Below, piece by piece: positions 35,870 through 45,053 of a stretch of DNA of 64,000 nt. Position 1 is the stretch's first letter. Each line of letters begins with the position of its first letter. Made by a program: the position numbers and the translations under genes. The DNA comes from G965220305 sp965220305. Lineage in GTDB: Bacteria > Chloroflexota > Dehalococcoidia > Lucifugimonadales > UBA3495. Under the pieces are notes generated by a model. That model was not told where the DNA came from. It searched no databases and saw only the letters and a program-made list of their open reading frames with translations. The stretch is taken from contig OZ244817.1 of assembly GCA_965220305.1 (NCBI GenBank), forward strand, positions 3,410,001 to 3,474,000. Reading direction: 5' to 3'.

Positions 35870-37063
35870 TTAGTCGGCAGCCAGGATGGTTGTGCCGGTG
35901 GCGTGCCGCGAGCCAAGTTGCCCGCCATTGCCTACGGCCACCGCCAATTTGGCATCGGGCACCTGGGAGGTAGACTCCCCTCGGAGTTGCCGGGTGGCTT
36001 CGATGAGCAGGAAAATCCCCCGGGCCCCGGGATGGTCGGAGGACAGGCCCCCGCCGTCGGTATTCAACGCCGGCGCGCCGGGACTGTCGAAATCGAGACG
36101 ACCGCCGCTGACGAAGTCGCCGCCCTCGCCCTTCTGGCAAAAGCCCAGGTCTTCAATCAAGCACATGACGGTGATGGTAAAGGAGTCATAGGCCATCAGA
36201 ATGTCTATTTCATCCGGTGACACACCGGCTTCGGCAAAGGCCAGCGGGCCGGACTGGGCCCCGGCGCTTACCGTTATATCGCCGCCGTTTTCCCGGTACT
36301 TGGTGGCATCGGCCCCGCCGATAATCCAAACGGGCTTCTTCTTGGCATTGCGGGCCATCTCCGGCGAAGCGACAACCACTGCGCCGCCGCCGTCGGAGAC
36401 CATGCAGCATTCCAGAAGGTGCAGCGGGTAGGCGATTATGCGGGAGTCCAGGACGTCCTCCACCGTAATCTCCCGGACGCCGACAAACTCCAGGTCGGTC
36501 ATGGCCCTGACCGCCTCCGGGTTCCTCATGGCGTGCTTCCGGGTGGTCACCGAGATATTGGCAAACTGCTCGTCGGTGGTGCCGTACTGGTGCTTGTGGC
36601 GGGATTTGACCATGGCGTAGTTGCCAATGAGGGTCAGACCCCAGGGGTCTTCCATGTTGTTGAACAGGGTGGGGAGGCCCTGCCCCGTCGCCCCGGCGGT
36701 GCCGATGGCCCGGCGGTCGGTGTGGGACATGGAGCCGTAGGTGATGAGGGCGACGTTGCACTTGCCGGCGGCTATCATCCTCATGGCGTGGTTGGCGTGG
36801 AACTCGAAGGAGGACCCGCCCACGGAGGTATTGTCGATTACGTTGGGCTTGAAGCCGAAATACTCGGAGATGCCCAGTCCTCCGATCCCCTGGTCACTGC
36901 CCGTATCGTAGACGGCATCCACGTCTTTCCATTCTAAACCGGCGTCCTCCAGCGCCCTGGCCGCGCAGGCTGCTTTGATTTGCAGCGCGCTGGTGCTGGG
37001 GCCGGCGACCCGAAGGGGGTACTCGTAAACGCCGACGATGGCGGCGGATCGCTGCTGCGGCAT
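35870..37063 (-). CDS. Thiolase-like (SCP-x/lipid-transfer type) protein
   Basis: The 397-residue thiolase-fold protein has IVGVYEYPLR, EYFGFKPNVIDNTSVGGSSFEFHANHAM, GGADATKYR and a C-terminal NGGQLGSRHATGTT. At the place where true thiolases have the nucleophilic Cys (NxxCASG) it reads NTSVGGSS, so that residue is missing. This is common in the archaeal/SAR202-type thiolase-like proteins that pair with DUF35. It may bind or transfer acyl-CoA or catalyse an aldol or retro-aldol step rather than thiolysis. It precedes the DUF35 gene. Confidence 0.85.
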   Translation of the reverse strand: MPQQRSAAIVGVYEYPLRVAGPSTSALQIKAACAARALEDAGLEWKDVDAVYDTGSDQGIGGLGISEYFGFKPNVIDNTSVGGSSFEFHANHAMRMIAAGKCNVALITYGSMSHTDRRAIGTAGATGQGLPTLFNNMEDPWGLTLIGNYAMVKSRHKHQYGTTDEQFANISVTTRKHAMRNPEAVRAMTDLEFVGVREITVEDVLDSRIIAYPLHLLECCMVSDGGGAVVVASPEMARNAKKKPVWIIGGADATKYRENGGDITVSAGAQSGPLAFAEAGVSPDEIDILMAYDSFTITVMCLIEDLGFCQKGEGGDFVSGGRLDFDSPGAPALNTDGGGLSSDHPGARGIFLLIEATRQLRGESTSQVPDAKLAVAVGNGGQLGSRHATGTTILAAD

Positions 37064-37157
37064 TCTCTTGCGTTACCTCCTGGAGCTTCCAATTTGCGAA
37101 TCCTGGCAACGTTACCATGTAGGTCTGGGGGAGTCAATGTTGCTCCCGCTAGCAGGC

Positions 37158-37276
37158 AGGGCCCTTCAAAAGTCACTGCTCAGGCATACTTCCGCTCACC
37201 CTGAGCTTGTCGAAGGGCCGGTCCGTGGTTCGACAAGCTCAGCATGAGCGGTTTTCTAAGGACAATTGAAAGACCC
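37158..37276. repeat. MITE-like element, family D, copy 2
   Basis: A 119-base element closely similar to 32648-32769, with ends AGGGCCCTTCAA and TTGAAAGACCC in inversion. The flanks GCTAGCAGG and GCTAAGACAGG are only approximately alike, so a target duplication is not proven. It lies in the gap between the thiolase-like gene and the metallophosphoesterase gene. Confidence 0.7.
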
Positions 37277-37331
37277 GGCTAAGACAGGAGGCTAAATTGA
37301 CTTTGCCGACCCAGGAGAGTAAATTTATGCC

Positions 37332-37895
37332 GTGCGTATCGGACTACTTTCAGACACCCACCTTCCCGCCCTCATCAGGACTTTGGACGAGCTCGGGCCC
37401 CAACCCGCCGAGTTTTTCTCCTCCGTGGACCTCATCCTGCACGGCGGAGACCTGACGGCTCCCTACATTCTCGACTGGCTGGAAGAGTTTGCGCCGGTGG
37501 TCTGTGTTACCGGCAATAACGACCCGATTCCCGACCCCCGGACCAAGGAAGTCCAGATGCTGGAAATAGAGGGGTGGCGAATAGGGATGGTCCACAGCTT
37601 GAACCGGGAATTCCGGCCTATGAACGAGTTGCAGGAGATTTTCCCGGGTCCCGTTGATATTATGGTTGCCGGGCATACTCACCAAGAAAAGTTGGAGTAC
37701 CGGGAAGGAAAGGTCCTGTTTAACAGCGGCAGCATAACCTTTCCCCAGCACAAGGACCTGCGTTTGGGCACCGTCGGCTTGCTGGAATTAACCCCGGGAC
37801 AACTCCACGCTGAGGTTATCCCCTTGGGCCACACTCCGGGTAAACCCAATCCGGGACAGGCAATGGTCCTGGACCTGACAGGGCCGCTTCTTTAA
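37332..37895 (+). CDS. Metallophosphoesterase (YfcE/MJ0936 type)
   Basis: A 187-residue calcineurin-fold phosphodiesterase: GLLSDTHLPAL (D, H), ILHGGDLT (GD), VTGNNDP (GNxD), MVAGHTHQEKL (GHTH), and FNSGSITFPQ. It probably hydrolyses a phosphodiester, e.g. cyclic nucleotides, as YfcE relatives do. The start is GTG 37332 (a nearby ATG at 37327 is out of frame). AGGAGA lies about 13 bases upstream. A long hairpin follows. Confidence 0.88.
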   Translation: MRIGLLSDTHLPALIRTLDELGPQPAEFFSSVDLILHGGDLTAPYILDWLEEFAPVVCVTGNNDPIPDPRTKEVQMLEIEGWRIGMVHSLNREFRPMNELQEIFPGPVDIMVAGHTHQEKLEYREGKVLFNSGSITFPQHKDLRLGTVGLLELTPGQLHAEVIPLGHTPGKPNPGQAMVLDLTGPLL

Positions 37896-37950
37896 CTCCT
37901 CAACCCTGGGCTTACTCCCGGAACAGTGAAGGGACTTTCCGAAAAGTTAT

Positions 37951-37993
37951 ACCCCCGTACTACCTCCGGTATTGCCGGGAGTAGGTACGGGGG
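37951..37993 (+). terminator. Hairpin after metallophosphoesterase gene
   Basis: CCCCCGTAC (37952-37960) pairs with GTACGGGGG (37985-37993), and an inner imperfect stem extends it. It is followed by CATTTGATTT. It is probably a terminator for the plus-strand gene, but the T-run is weak. Confidence 0.5.
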
Positions 37994-38118
37994 CATTTGA
38001 TTTCCGGCCCGGGGCGAACTACGGTTCGCGCCTCAGAGTGATTGCCTCACTTCAGAGAGGCGATTCTACGCTTCAAAAGGCGGCGTCGATTGATGCGCCC
38101 TCCTTCGAGGGGGATTCC

Positions 38119-39789
38119 CTAGCCACTCCAGGCCCGGGGGGCGATTCCGTCGATGTCCGTGACCACGTCCACGATGGCCGGCTTGCCGGACTCAAGGGCT
38201 TGCTCCAGTGCGCTCTGGATGTCGCCAGGCCGCTCTACCCTTATCCCGAAGCAGCCGATGGCCTCAGCCACCTTGGCGAAGTCGATGTCCAGGAGTTGCC
38301 ACAGGGCGTCGGAGCCGCTGGTCTGACCACCGTAGAGACGCTCGTTGCCGTGCTTTTCCTGGTTCAGGGAGTGGTTGTTGTTGATGACGGTGACGGTATT
38401 GATACCGTACCGCAGGGCCGTCTCCATCTCTCCCAGGTGATACCAGAATCCCCCATCTCCGGTAAAGGAAACGACGGGGCGGTCGGGCACCGCGCATTTA
38501 ACTCCCAGGGCTGCCGGAAATCCCCAACCCAGAGAACCGGCGCACCGGATGTAGCTCTGGCCGGTTTCGTTCAGGTCAACCATAGTCCCCGTCCAGATTC
38601 CCGAGTGGCCGGTGTCGGACACCAGGACGGCGTTGTCGGGAAGGAAGTCGGCAATCTCCTTGCACAGCCGCTCCGGGCGGGGCGGCGACGTTTCCGCATT
38701 GGCCAGGGGAGCGACCTCTTGGCGCCACTCTTCTACCAATTGTTGGGTGCGGCCCACCCAATCGGCGCGCGGCCCCAGGGGTTCCAGCACGTCAATGAGG
38801 CGGCGCAGAGTGACCTGGGCGTCTCCCTGCAGGGCCACGGTGGTGGGGTAACTGCGGCCCAACTCGGTGGCGTCAATATCAATCTGAATCACGGGCGTCC
38901 CCATAGTGGGGACTTGCCATTCGTTGGTTACCTGGCTTCCGGTGTGGCTGCCAATGAATATCACCAGGTCGGCCTCGGACACTGCCCGGTTGGCGCACCA
39001 GCGGGAGTAGGAGCCGCAAACTCCCACCGCCAATGGGTGGTTGTCCGGAATGCTGCCCTTGGCGTTCAGGGAGGTGGCTACGGGAATGGACATCATCTCT
39101 GCCAACTCCACCAGCTCCCGCTGGGCCTGGGAGGTAGTGACGCCCCCTCCGGCGACGATGATGGGGCGTCGGGCTTCGGACAGCACCCTGGCGGCTTCCC
39201 GCACCGACTCGGCAGGTGGTTCCGTGCGAAAGGCGGGAACGCCGGTAAAGGGCTGCTCCACTACCACGTCCAGGTCGGCCTCGCCGTCTACCACCACATT
39301 CCCGCTGGTGCCCTGGAAGCCCAGGTGCACCGGCCCCGGCGCCCCCGAGGTGGCTTCCCGGAAGGCCTGCCGCAGCGAGTAGGGTAGCTGGGTTGCCGAG
39401 TCCACGTTGATGTTGTACTTGGTCACGGCGCTGAAGGGCTGAACGTGGTCTATTTCCTGGTAGGAATTCCGCTGCTGCTGCATGGACCCGCGACGCCCGG
39501 TAATGGCGATCACCGGCGACCGGGCCAGGTAAGCATCCTGGAGACCGGCGGCCAGGTTGGCGGCCCCCACGTTTTGGGCCATGCACACGGCGGGTCGGCG
39601 AGAGGCGCGCGCGTAGCCATCGGCCATGTAGGCGGCGGCCTTCTCACCGTGGGTCATTATTCGTTGAATACCCAGCTTCTCGAACTCCACCAACGCCCTG
39701 GTGACCACCATGGGCATATAAAAGGTGTGGGTAACGCCGTACTCCTGCAGGGTCTCCGCCAAGAACTGGGCTCCAGTCATTGTAGCCAC
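38119..39789 (-). CDS. Thiamine-diphosphate enzyme, acetolactate-synthase type
   Basis: A 556-residue ThDP enzyme: LQEYGVTHTFYMPMVVTRAL, HGEKAAAYMADGYARAS (cofactor Glu), VSFTGDGGFWYHLGEMETALRYGINTVTVINNNHSLNQ (GDG ... NNN), and a middle domain with FIGSHTGSQVTN. It is an acetolactate-synthase-like decarboxylase or carboligase with an unknown substrate. The start is GTG 39789 with GGAGG seven bases upstream; ATG three codons later is also possible. It is separate from the copy at 32996-34642 and only moderately similar to it. Confidence 0.88.
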   Translation of the reverse strand: MATMTGAQFLAETLQEYGVTHTFYMPMVVTRALVEFEKLGIQRIMTHGEKAAAYMADGYARASRRPAVCMAQNVGAANLAAGLQDAYLARSPVIAITGRRGSMQQQRNSYQEIDHVQPFSAVTKYNINVDSATQLPYSLRQAFREATSGAPGPVHLGFQGTSGNVVVDGEADLDVVVEQPFTGVPAFRTEPPAESVREAARVLSEARRPIIVAGGGVTTSQAQRELVELAEMMSIPVATSLNAKGSIPDNHPLAVGVCGSYSRWCANRAVSEADLVIFIGSHTGSQVTNEWQVPTMGTPVIQIDIDATELGRSYPTTVALQGDAQVTLRRLIDVLEPLGPRADWVGRTQQLVEEWRQEVAPLANAETSPPRPERLCKEIADFLPDNAVLVSDTGHSGIWTGTMVDLNETGQSYIRCAGSLGWGFPAALGVKCAVPDRPVVSFTGDGGFWYHLGEMETALRYGINTVTVINNNHSLNQEKHGNERLYGGQTSGSDALWQLLDIDFAKVAEAIGCFGIRVERPGDIQSALEQALESGKPAIVDVVTDIDGIAPRAWSG

Positions 39790-39921
39790 AACGAAACCTC
39801 CTACTGCGACAATGGGCTTCCCTGAAATGGGTTAGCTTAGCGAAGCGTAAATCTATCAACGCATGATACTTGCGGGATGGCCTGTAAGCAAGTTGGGTCC
39901 AGTCTATTTCAGGGTCTTTCA

Positions 39922-40077
39922 GTCTTTCAATGGTAACCGTGGGCGGAGCGAAGGGCCTTACTTCGCCGGCCAGCATAGACTCCCCACCCCTGGATTCCGG
40001 CCTGCGCCGGAATGACGGTCGGGCGTGGCGGATTGCCTGGAAGGGCGGGCTAGCCGCCGCCTAGACCATTGAAAGAC
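39922..40077. repeat. MITE-like element, family A, copy 2
   Basis: A 156-base element with perfect 13-base terminal inverted repeats, GTCTTTCAATGGT and ACCATTGAAAGAC. Its interior is homologous to copy 1 at 20723-20884 (GGCCTGCGCCGGAATGAC and flanks). No target duplication is clear. The remainder of the gap 39790-40276 has no gene. Confidence 0.72.
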
Positions 40078-40276
40078 CTTGGAGGCGTACCGTACGGGTT
40101 GATGACATTTAAAGGGACAAGGGGCTTGAAGAACAGACGAAAGGACCATGCCCCTATTAGGGTGTCTCTTTCGATGGAGTAGGAGGCTGCGGCCACGAAT
40201 GAGGTTGCCAAGGGCGCAACGACATTTGGCCCAGGGGCATCGGGCGGAAGGATGGAAAACCGCCGCGCCGGTTGGG

Positions 40277-41035
40277 CTAGCTGGCAGTAGAGTCCAACTG
40301 TTTTACGTATTCCTGGAACTGGTCTATTGACCGCTGCTCGGGTACTCCGATGTAATAGCGCAGTCCCTGGGTGTACTCCAGAATGTCCTGGGGGCGCATG
40401 AGCAGGTTGGGGCGAGTCTCGGACACCCGGAAAAGACCATCGGCCCAGTCCTGCAGGCCGGTGTAGAGAGCGTCCTCCAGCACCACCGTATCGGCGCGCT
40501 CCATGTCCTGGCGCACAACCCAACGGGCGAACACGAAGGGGAGCCCGGTCCACTGATACCACTCTTCCCCCAGGTCGTAGCGGTGGGGGAAACCGCGGAC
40601 GCCCCGGCGGTAACGCAGACCGTGGTTGCCCATTAGCAGAAAGGCGTCGTGGGGATCATCCAGGGTGACGTAGCTCTGGGGTTGGACCTGGTGCTTGAGG
40701 TTCAGTAAGACCTGTAACAAGCTAAAGGACGTAACCGCTTCGCCGAAAACGGCGACGTCAACACCCCCTAACTCCTCTATGGGCACCTTGGAATACAGGT
40801 TTACGCTGGTGGCCCGGGTGATGGAGGATAGGCAAAAACCGGATAGGTATTGAAATCGGTCGCCCATGTGGAAGCACTGCACCAGGGGAACCAGGCCACC
40901 TTGGATTTCTTCCTGTTCCAGGGCGGACATCATGGTCATGGGCAGCCGGTCTTCAAGCTCGATGCCCCGCCGTTCCATGTCGAAGTAGAAGGGTTCGCAG
41001 TTCAGGTAAGGTACGTGGCCGACTCTGATGGACAT
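40277..41035 (-). CDS. MqnA/MqnD-like periplasmic-binding-fold protein
   Basis: The 252-residue protein resembles the futalosine-pathway family that includes chorismate dehydratase MqnA: IRVGHVPYLNCEPFYFDMERRG, VDVAVFGEAVTSFSLLQVLLNL, and GLPFVFARWVVRQDM. No other futalosine genes (mqnB, C, D, E) are in the window, so its role in menaquinone synthesis is unproven and it could bind another small anion. ATG 41035 gives the family start; a GTG four codons earlier is less likely. Confidence 0.72.
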   Translation of the reverse strand: MSIRVGHVPYLNCEPFYFDMERRGIELEDRLPMTMMSALEQEEIQGGLVPLVQCFHMGDRFQYLSGFCLSSITRATSVNLYSKVPIEELGGVDVAVFGEAVTSFSLLQVLLNLKHQVQPQSYVTLDDPHDAFLLMGNHGLRYRRGVRGFPHRYDLGEEWYQWTGLPFVFARWVVRQDMERADTVVLEDALYTGLQDWADGLFRVSETRPNLLMRPQDILEYTQGLRYYIGVPEQRSIDQFQEYVKQLDSTAS

Positions 41036-41143
41036 AATGTACCCCACAATGGTGTAGGGTCCCGAAAAGTCGAGACCCTACTTCTATACGATACCTAGCC
41101 AGGCGTTAGGGAACCTTCAGCAAAGACTCCTCCCGCCAGCGGC

Positions 41144-42172
41144 CTAGAGACGAGGCCCAGCGAAGGTGGGAGACTGCTTCCGATAGACCTGGATGCGGTT
41201 CCGAGGACCTTCGCAAACGAACACCCGGTTCTCGGCGTCCACGGTTACCCCGGTGGGACCCCAGAACAGCTTCTCCCGCTCCAGCTCTTGGGCACGCTCA
41301 CGCTCGCCCCACATCTCGGGGTTGGCGTCCAGCTTGTCCTTGCCCCACTTGGATACGGTGGCGTCGCCGGTCTTCAGGGTGATGAAGTTGCCGTCGGGAC
41401 CGAAGACCTGTAGGCGGTCGTTCATCCAGTCGGCCACGTAGATGACGCCGTCCTGGTCCACAGCTACGCCGGCGGGGCGGTTCAACTCGCCGGGGCCGGA
41501 ACCGGAGGTGCCGAACTTCATCAGGAACTGCCCGTCGGGAGTGAACTTCTGAATGCGGTCATTACGCCAGTCGGCCACGAAAAGGTTCCCTGCCGAGTCG
41601 ATGGTTATGCCCCAAGGCATGTCGAACTCACCGTCGCCAGTGCCGTGGGTACCGAACTTCATCAGGAACTTGCCGTCCTTGGTGAACTTCTGAATCCGGT
41701 GGTTACCACTGTCGGCGATGTAAACGTTGTCGTCCTTGTCAATGGCCATGCCAGCCGGGTAGTCCAACTCACCGTCACCAGAGCCGGTGCGCTCTTCCCA
41801 TTTGCCAAGGTATTCCCCGTCGCCGGAGAAGATGGAGACGCGGTTCAGCCACTCGTCGGCGATGTAGGCGTTCCCGTCTTTGTCAAAGGCGATGACGGTG
41901 GGCCAAACCAGAGAGCCGTCGTCGTAGTTGTACTCGTGGGGACCCTGCTGGGGCACGCCCCGGGCAAAGACGTTCACGTACTCTTCGTCAACGGTGCAGA
42001 CGGCTACCCGGGTGCCTTCGGGACGGTACTCGGTGGCGCGGCACAAGACGTACATCAGTTCGTCTTCACCGCGAGCCATGAATATCGGGTAGGTGAACCC
42101 GGGGCCAAACTGCTCGCCACGCCCGATGGTGTGGCTGTACTGCAAATTAACATAAGAAATCTGGGCAGGCAT
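41144..42172 (-). CDS. NHL-repeat beta-propeller protein, cassette copy 2
   Basis: A 342-residue NHL propeller without a signal peptide: repeats such as DNVYIADSGNHRIQKFTKDG, NLFVADWRNDRIQKFTPDG and VIYVADWMNDRLQVFGPDG are followed by LMKFGT turns. It is the paralog of 27550-28599 and starts with the same strand pattern (YVNLQYSHTIGRG versus VYDYSHCVGRG). GAGGTGAAA precedes ATG 42172. It is the last gene of the second cassette, 116 bases after DUF1501. Confidence 0.88.
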   Translation of the reverse strand: MPAQISYVNLQYSHTIGRGEQFGPGFTYPIFMARGEDELMYVLCRATEYRPEGTRVAVCTVDEEYVNVFARGVPQQGPHEYNYDDGSLVWPTVIAFDKDGNAYIADEWLNRVSIFSGDGEYLGKWEERTGSGDGELDYPAGMAIDKDDNVYIADSGNHRIQKFTKDGKFLMKFGTHGTGDGEFDMPWGITIDSAGNLFVADWRNDRIQKFTPDGQFLMKFGTSGSGPGELNRPAGVAVDQDGVIYVADWMNDRLQVFGPDGNFITLKTGDATVSKWGKDKLDANPEMWGERERAQELEREKLFWGPTGVTVDAENRVFVCEGPRNRIQVYRKQSPTFAGPRL

Positions 42173-42288
42173 TTTCACCTCACAGATATAGGGTTAAGTG
42201 GGTCCATGGGCGTGTGGGCGCCCGGCTTTCGTCATTTGTTCCGTCAGGGACACCAAGAGGGACTCAGCCGGACGCTCACTGTAATGGT

Positions 42289-43422
42289 CTAGAACAAATC
42301 TAGCTGCTCGAAACTGCCGCCCACTATCGGTTTGGAGTCCAAGCCCATCCACTTTTCCAACAGGGTGGCATACAGGCCACGGAAGTCGTTGTTGAAGTGG
42401 AGGTCGCCTTCAAGAAGTTTACTGTCTTCCAGCGAAGGATACTCGCCATAGAGGCCGCCCTTGACCGCGTCGCCGATGACAAAAGCCACCCCGCCCGAAC
42501 CGTGGTCGGTGCCGGAGCCATTGTCATGGACCCGGCGGCCAAACTCGGTGAAGACCAACAGCACGGCGTTGTCGCTGGAGTCGTGCTCCTTCAGGTCGTC
42601 ATAGAAGTCAGCAACGGCATTGGAAGTCTCGGTCCACAGCTTGTTGTGGTTGGCCAGCTCACCGGCGTGGGTGTCGAAGCTGTTGTAGGGAGCCGTGGTG
42701 TACAGCACCCGGGTACCCAGACCGGCAATGTGAGTCTGGGCGATGTTGCGCATGTACTGGGCCACGTCGTCGCCCCCGTACTCCACCGTGGAGGAGTAGC
42801 TCTCGGTGGCGGTGCTCAGGATGTCGGCGCCCTTGAGGGCGTCCAAGCCAGTATTGGCGAAGTAGTCCACCACGGGACCCTGGCCAATCATGGGAGCGTA
42901 AACCCGGGAGAACACGTCGATGGCCTTGGCCCGCTGGTCTTCGGCTTCGATGCCGGTCAGCACACCGTAGGTCTCCAGGTTGCCCACCGAGGCGACGGGA
43001 ACGCCGGACACGGCCAAAGACCGGGGAAGGCCGCGACCGAAGTTGACGCCGGTCAGCACGTTCTCTTTGTTCGGGTCAAGATCGCGGATGGCGCGGCCCA
43101 GCCAACCCTCATCGCCAACCTTGTCCGGCTCACAGGTGTGCCAGATGTCCATGGAGCGGAAGTGGGAGCGGCTGGGGTTGGGGTAACCGATGCCCTGAAT
43201 GACCGCAACCTTGCCCTCATCGTAGAGCTTCTTGAGCGGGTTCATGGCGGGGCTGAAGCCCAGGTAGTCGTTAATGTGCAACACCTGGTCTTCGGCGAGC
43301 CTGACGTTGGGACGGTTGTCAAAGTACAAAGGATCGCCGTAGGGAATCACCGTGTTGATTCCGTCATTACCCCCGGAAAGCTGGAGTACTACCAGCACCG
43401 GGTCCTTCTTGGTAGAAGTCAT
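42289..43422 (-). CDS. DUF1501 family protein, cassette copy 2
   Basis: A 377-residue DUF1501 protein: KKDPVLVVLQLSGGNDGINTVIPY, RSHFRSMDIWHTCEP, FTEFGRRVHDNGSGTDHG. It is paralogous to 28793-29920, about half the residues identical by eye. No Tat or Sec signal: the conserved domain starts at residue 5. AGAGGAGGATATAGC precedes the ATG. It begins 19 bases after the DUF1800 gene and is likely co-translated. Confidence 0.92.
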   Translation of the reverse strand: MTSTKKDPVLVVLQLSGGNDGINTVIPYGDPLYFDNRPNVRLAEDQVLHINDYLGFSPAMNPLKKLYDEGKVAVIQGIGYPNPSRSHFRSMDIWHTCEPDKVGDEGWLGRAIRDLDPNKENVLTGVNFGRGLPRSLAVSGVPVASVGNLETYGVLTGIEAEDQRAKAIDVFSRVYAPMIGQGPVVDYFANTGLDALKGADILSTATESYSSTVEYGGDDVAQYMRNIAQTHIAGLGTRVLYTTAPYNSFDTHAGELANHNKLWTETSNAVADFYDDLKEHDSSDNAVLLVFTEFGRRVHDNGSGTDHGSGGVAFVIGDAVKGGLYGEYPSLEDSKLLEGDLHFNNDFRGLYATLLEKWMGLDSKPIVGGSFEQLDLF

Positions 43423-43441
43423 GCTATATCCTCCTCTCCCG

Positions 43442-44848
43442 TTAGGCGAATAGGTACTCGGTGGTGGCTACGATGGACTGCAGCATCTGACCGACTCGTT
43501 GGGAGAACTGCTCGGAGTCGGTGCGGATCTCACCTTCACTGTTGGCCAGGTCCACCAACTGGTTGCGGGTCTCCTGGGCCACTTCGTAGGAGCCCAACAG
43601 TTCCAGACAGCCGTCCACCAGTTGTTCCGACGTCAACGCGGCGCCCTGGAACCGCAGCCGGTTGATTATCTTCTGGACGCCCGGGAGGCTGGTGTTGCCT
43701 ACTTGGTCGGCGGTGAAGTTGATGCGCTCCACCAAGGTGCCGCTGTCGATCCACTCCTTGCCGGTATGCCAACCTTCAACGGTGGGCGGGTTCAGGAGGT
43801 CCTGACCCATGTAGCGGATGTTCAGGGCCATGGCGTTGAGGCCGGGCGTGGGCAGCGCGAAAGTCTCCACCAAGCGAATGGTGCCGACAACGGTCTCGGT
43901 CGGGCTCTTCACCTTGGTGAAGCGGGAGTTCTTAAAGGCGTCGGAGTTGAACAGCACCCGCAGCATGGAGCGAATGTTGTAGTTGGAGCGGAAGTACTCG
44001 TCTTCCAGCGCCTTGACGGTCTCCGGGTCCTGCGGCGGAGTATCTTTCCAGGCAGGGACCTGGGGCTCGTCGGCGACGAAGAAGTTGTACATGTGCCTGG
44101 CGATGAACCGGGCGGCGCCGGGCTGCCTAACGATGATGTCGATGATTTCCTCACCGTTGAAGTTGCCGCTCTCACCCAGGAAGGTCTTCTCCTCGTGGTC
44201 GTGGTCCGTGGGGTCATACATGAACTTGGCTTCGTACTTGCCGTAGGGGTAGCGGGGGATGGAGTTGGTGACGGTCCAGCCGGTGAAGGCCCTAGCCGCT
44301 TCCTTAACATCATCCTCGGAGTAGTTTTCCTCGCCATCCATGCCTACGCCCAAGGAGAACAGTTCCAGGAGCTCCCGGCCCCAGTTCTCGTTGATGGCGT
44401 CCTTGTGGCTCATGCAGTTGTCCAGGTAGAAGACCATTGCCGGGTCGGTGGCCAGACCATTCAGCAGGTCCTTGAAGTTGTCCATGCCCTGGGTCCGGAA
44501 CATGTCCAGTTCCAGTTGCTGCTGCCGGGGATATTCGCATTTGGCGTGACCGGTGATGAAAATCTGGTGCCAGAACAGAGCGATCTTCTCTTCCAGCGGG
44601 CGCTTGCTGTTAATCATGCGGAAGGCCCACTCTTCCTGCTGGCCTTCTAGGCCGGCCTGAGAGAACCACTCAACCTTGCGGCGCATCATGATGTCGCGGG
44701 GAATGTCGGGCTGGGCCTGGGGGTTCAACAGCTCTTCTACAGTAGCCTCGTACCCCTTGGCAGCCCGGGCTTCCAACTCCTCGTACGTCGCGCCAAAACC
44801 GGCACGCCGCATGAGGTGGGCCATTAAAGCGATGTCGTTACCTGCCAT
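43442..44848 (-). CDS. DUF1800 family protein, cassette copy 2
   Basis: A 468-residue DUF1800 protein: IALMAHLMRRAGFGATYEELEARAAKGYEATVEELLNPQ, KIALFWHQIFITGHAK, NENWGRELLELFSLGVGM, AFTGWTV, KTFLGESGNF, RHMYNFFVADE. It is the paralog of 29979-31382. It lacks a signal peptide. AGGAGGAAAGGA precedes the ATG. It is transcribed from the consensus promoter at 45025-45053 with a leader of about 170 bases. Confidence 0.92.
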   Translation of the reverse strand: MAGNDIALMAHLMRRAGFGATYEELEARAAKGYEATVEELLNPQAQPDIPRDIMMRRKVEWFSQAGLEGQQEEWAFRMINSKRPLEEKIALFWHQIFITGHAKCEYPRQQQLELDMFRTQGMDNFKDLLNGLATDPAMVFYLDNCMSHKDAINENWGRELLELFSLGVGMDGEENYSEDDVKEAARAFTGWTVTNSIPRYPYGKYEAKFMYDPTDHDHEEKTFLGESGNFNGEEIIDIIVRQPGAARFIARHMYNFFVADEPQVPAWKDTPPQDPETVKALEDEYFRSNYNIRSMLRVLFNSDAFKNSRFTKVKSPTETVVGTIRLVETFALPTPGLNAMALNIRYMGQDLLNPPTVEGWHTGKEWIDSGTLVERINFTADQVGNTSLPGVQKIINRLRFQGAALTSEQLVDGCLELLGSYEVAQETRNQLVDLANSEGEIRTDSEQFSQRVGQMLQSIVATTEYLFA

Positions 44849-45024
44849 TCCTTTCCTCCTAAATTAATTCCTCTGTGATAGTTAACGACACAGGTGTTTT
44901 GCTCATAACTGGGCGATGTGTCTAATCTCCCTCTTACACCTCCTGGTCCGATAGCGTTACAGCCTTATTCCACTGGGACCAAGCAAATTGAAACTATTCG
45001 CAGGTCATAACCAGTCTTGAGAAC

Positions 45025-45053
45025 ATAGTAGTAGTTGCCGGGCACTCTGTCAA
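45025..45053 (-). promoter_or_regulatory. Consensus promoter of cassette copy 2
   Basis: On the minus strand, -35 TTGACA (45048-45053), a 17-base spacer and -10 TACTAT (45025-45030). It lies about 175 bases before the DUF1800 start. The gap 44849-45415 otherwise contains no gene. Confidence 0.75.

Noticed and set aside
35835..36140. N-terminal extension of the DUF35 gene
   Set aside because: The extra residues are Arg/Pro-rich, overlap the thiolase-like gene in another frame and precede the good ATG at 35834.
37972..39387. Plus-strand 471-codon open frame
   Set aside because: It is antisense to the ThDP enzyme at 38119-39789 and has shadow-frame composition.
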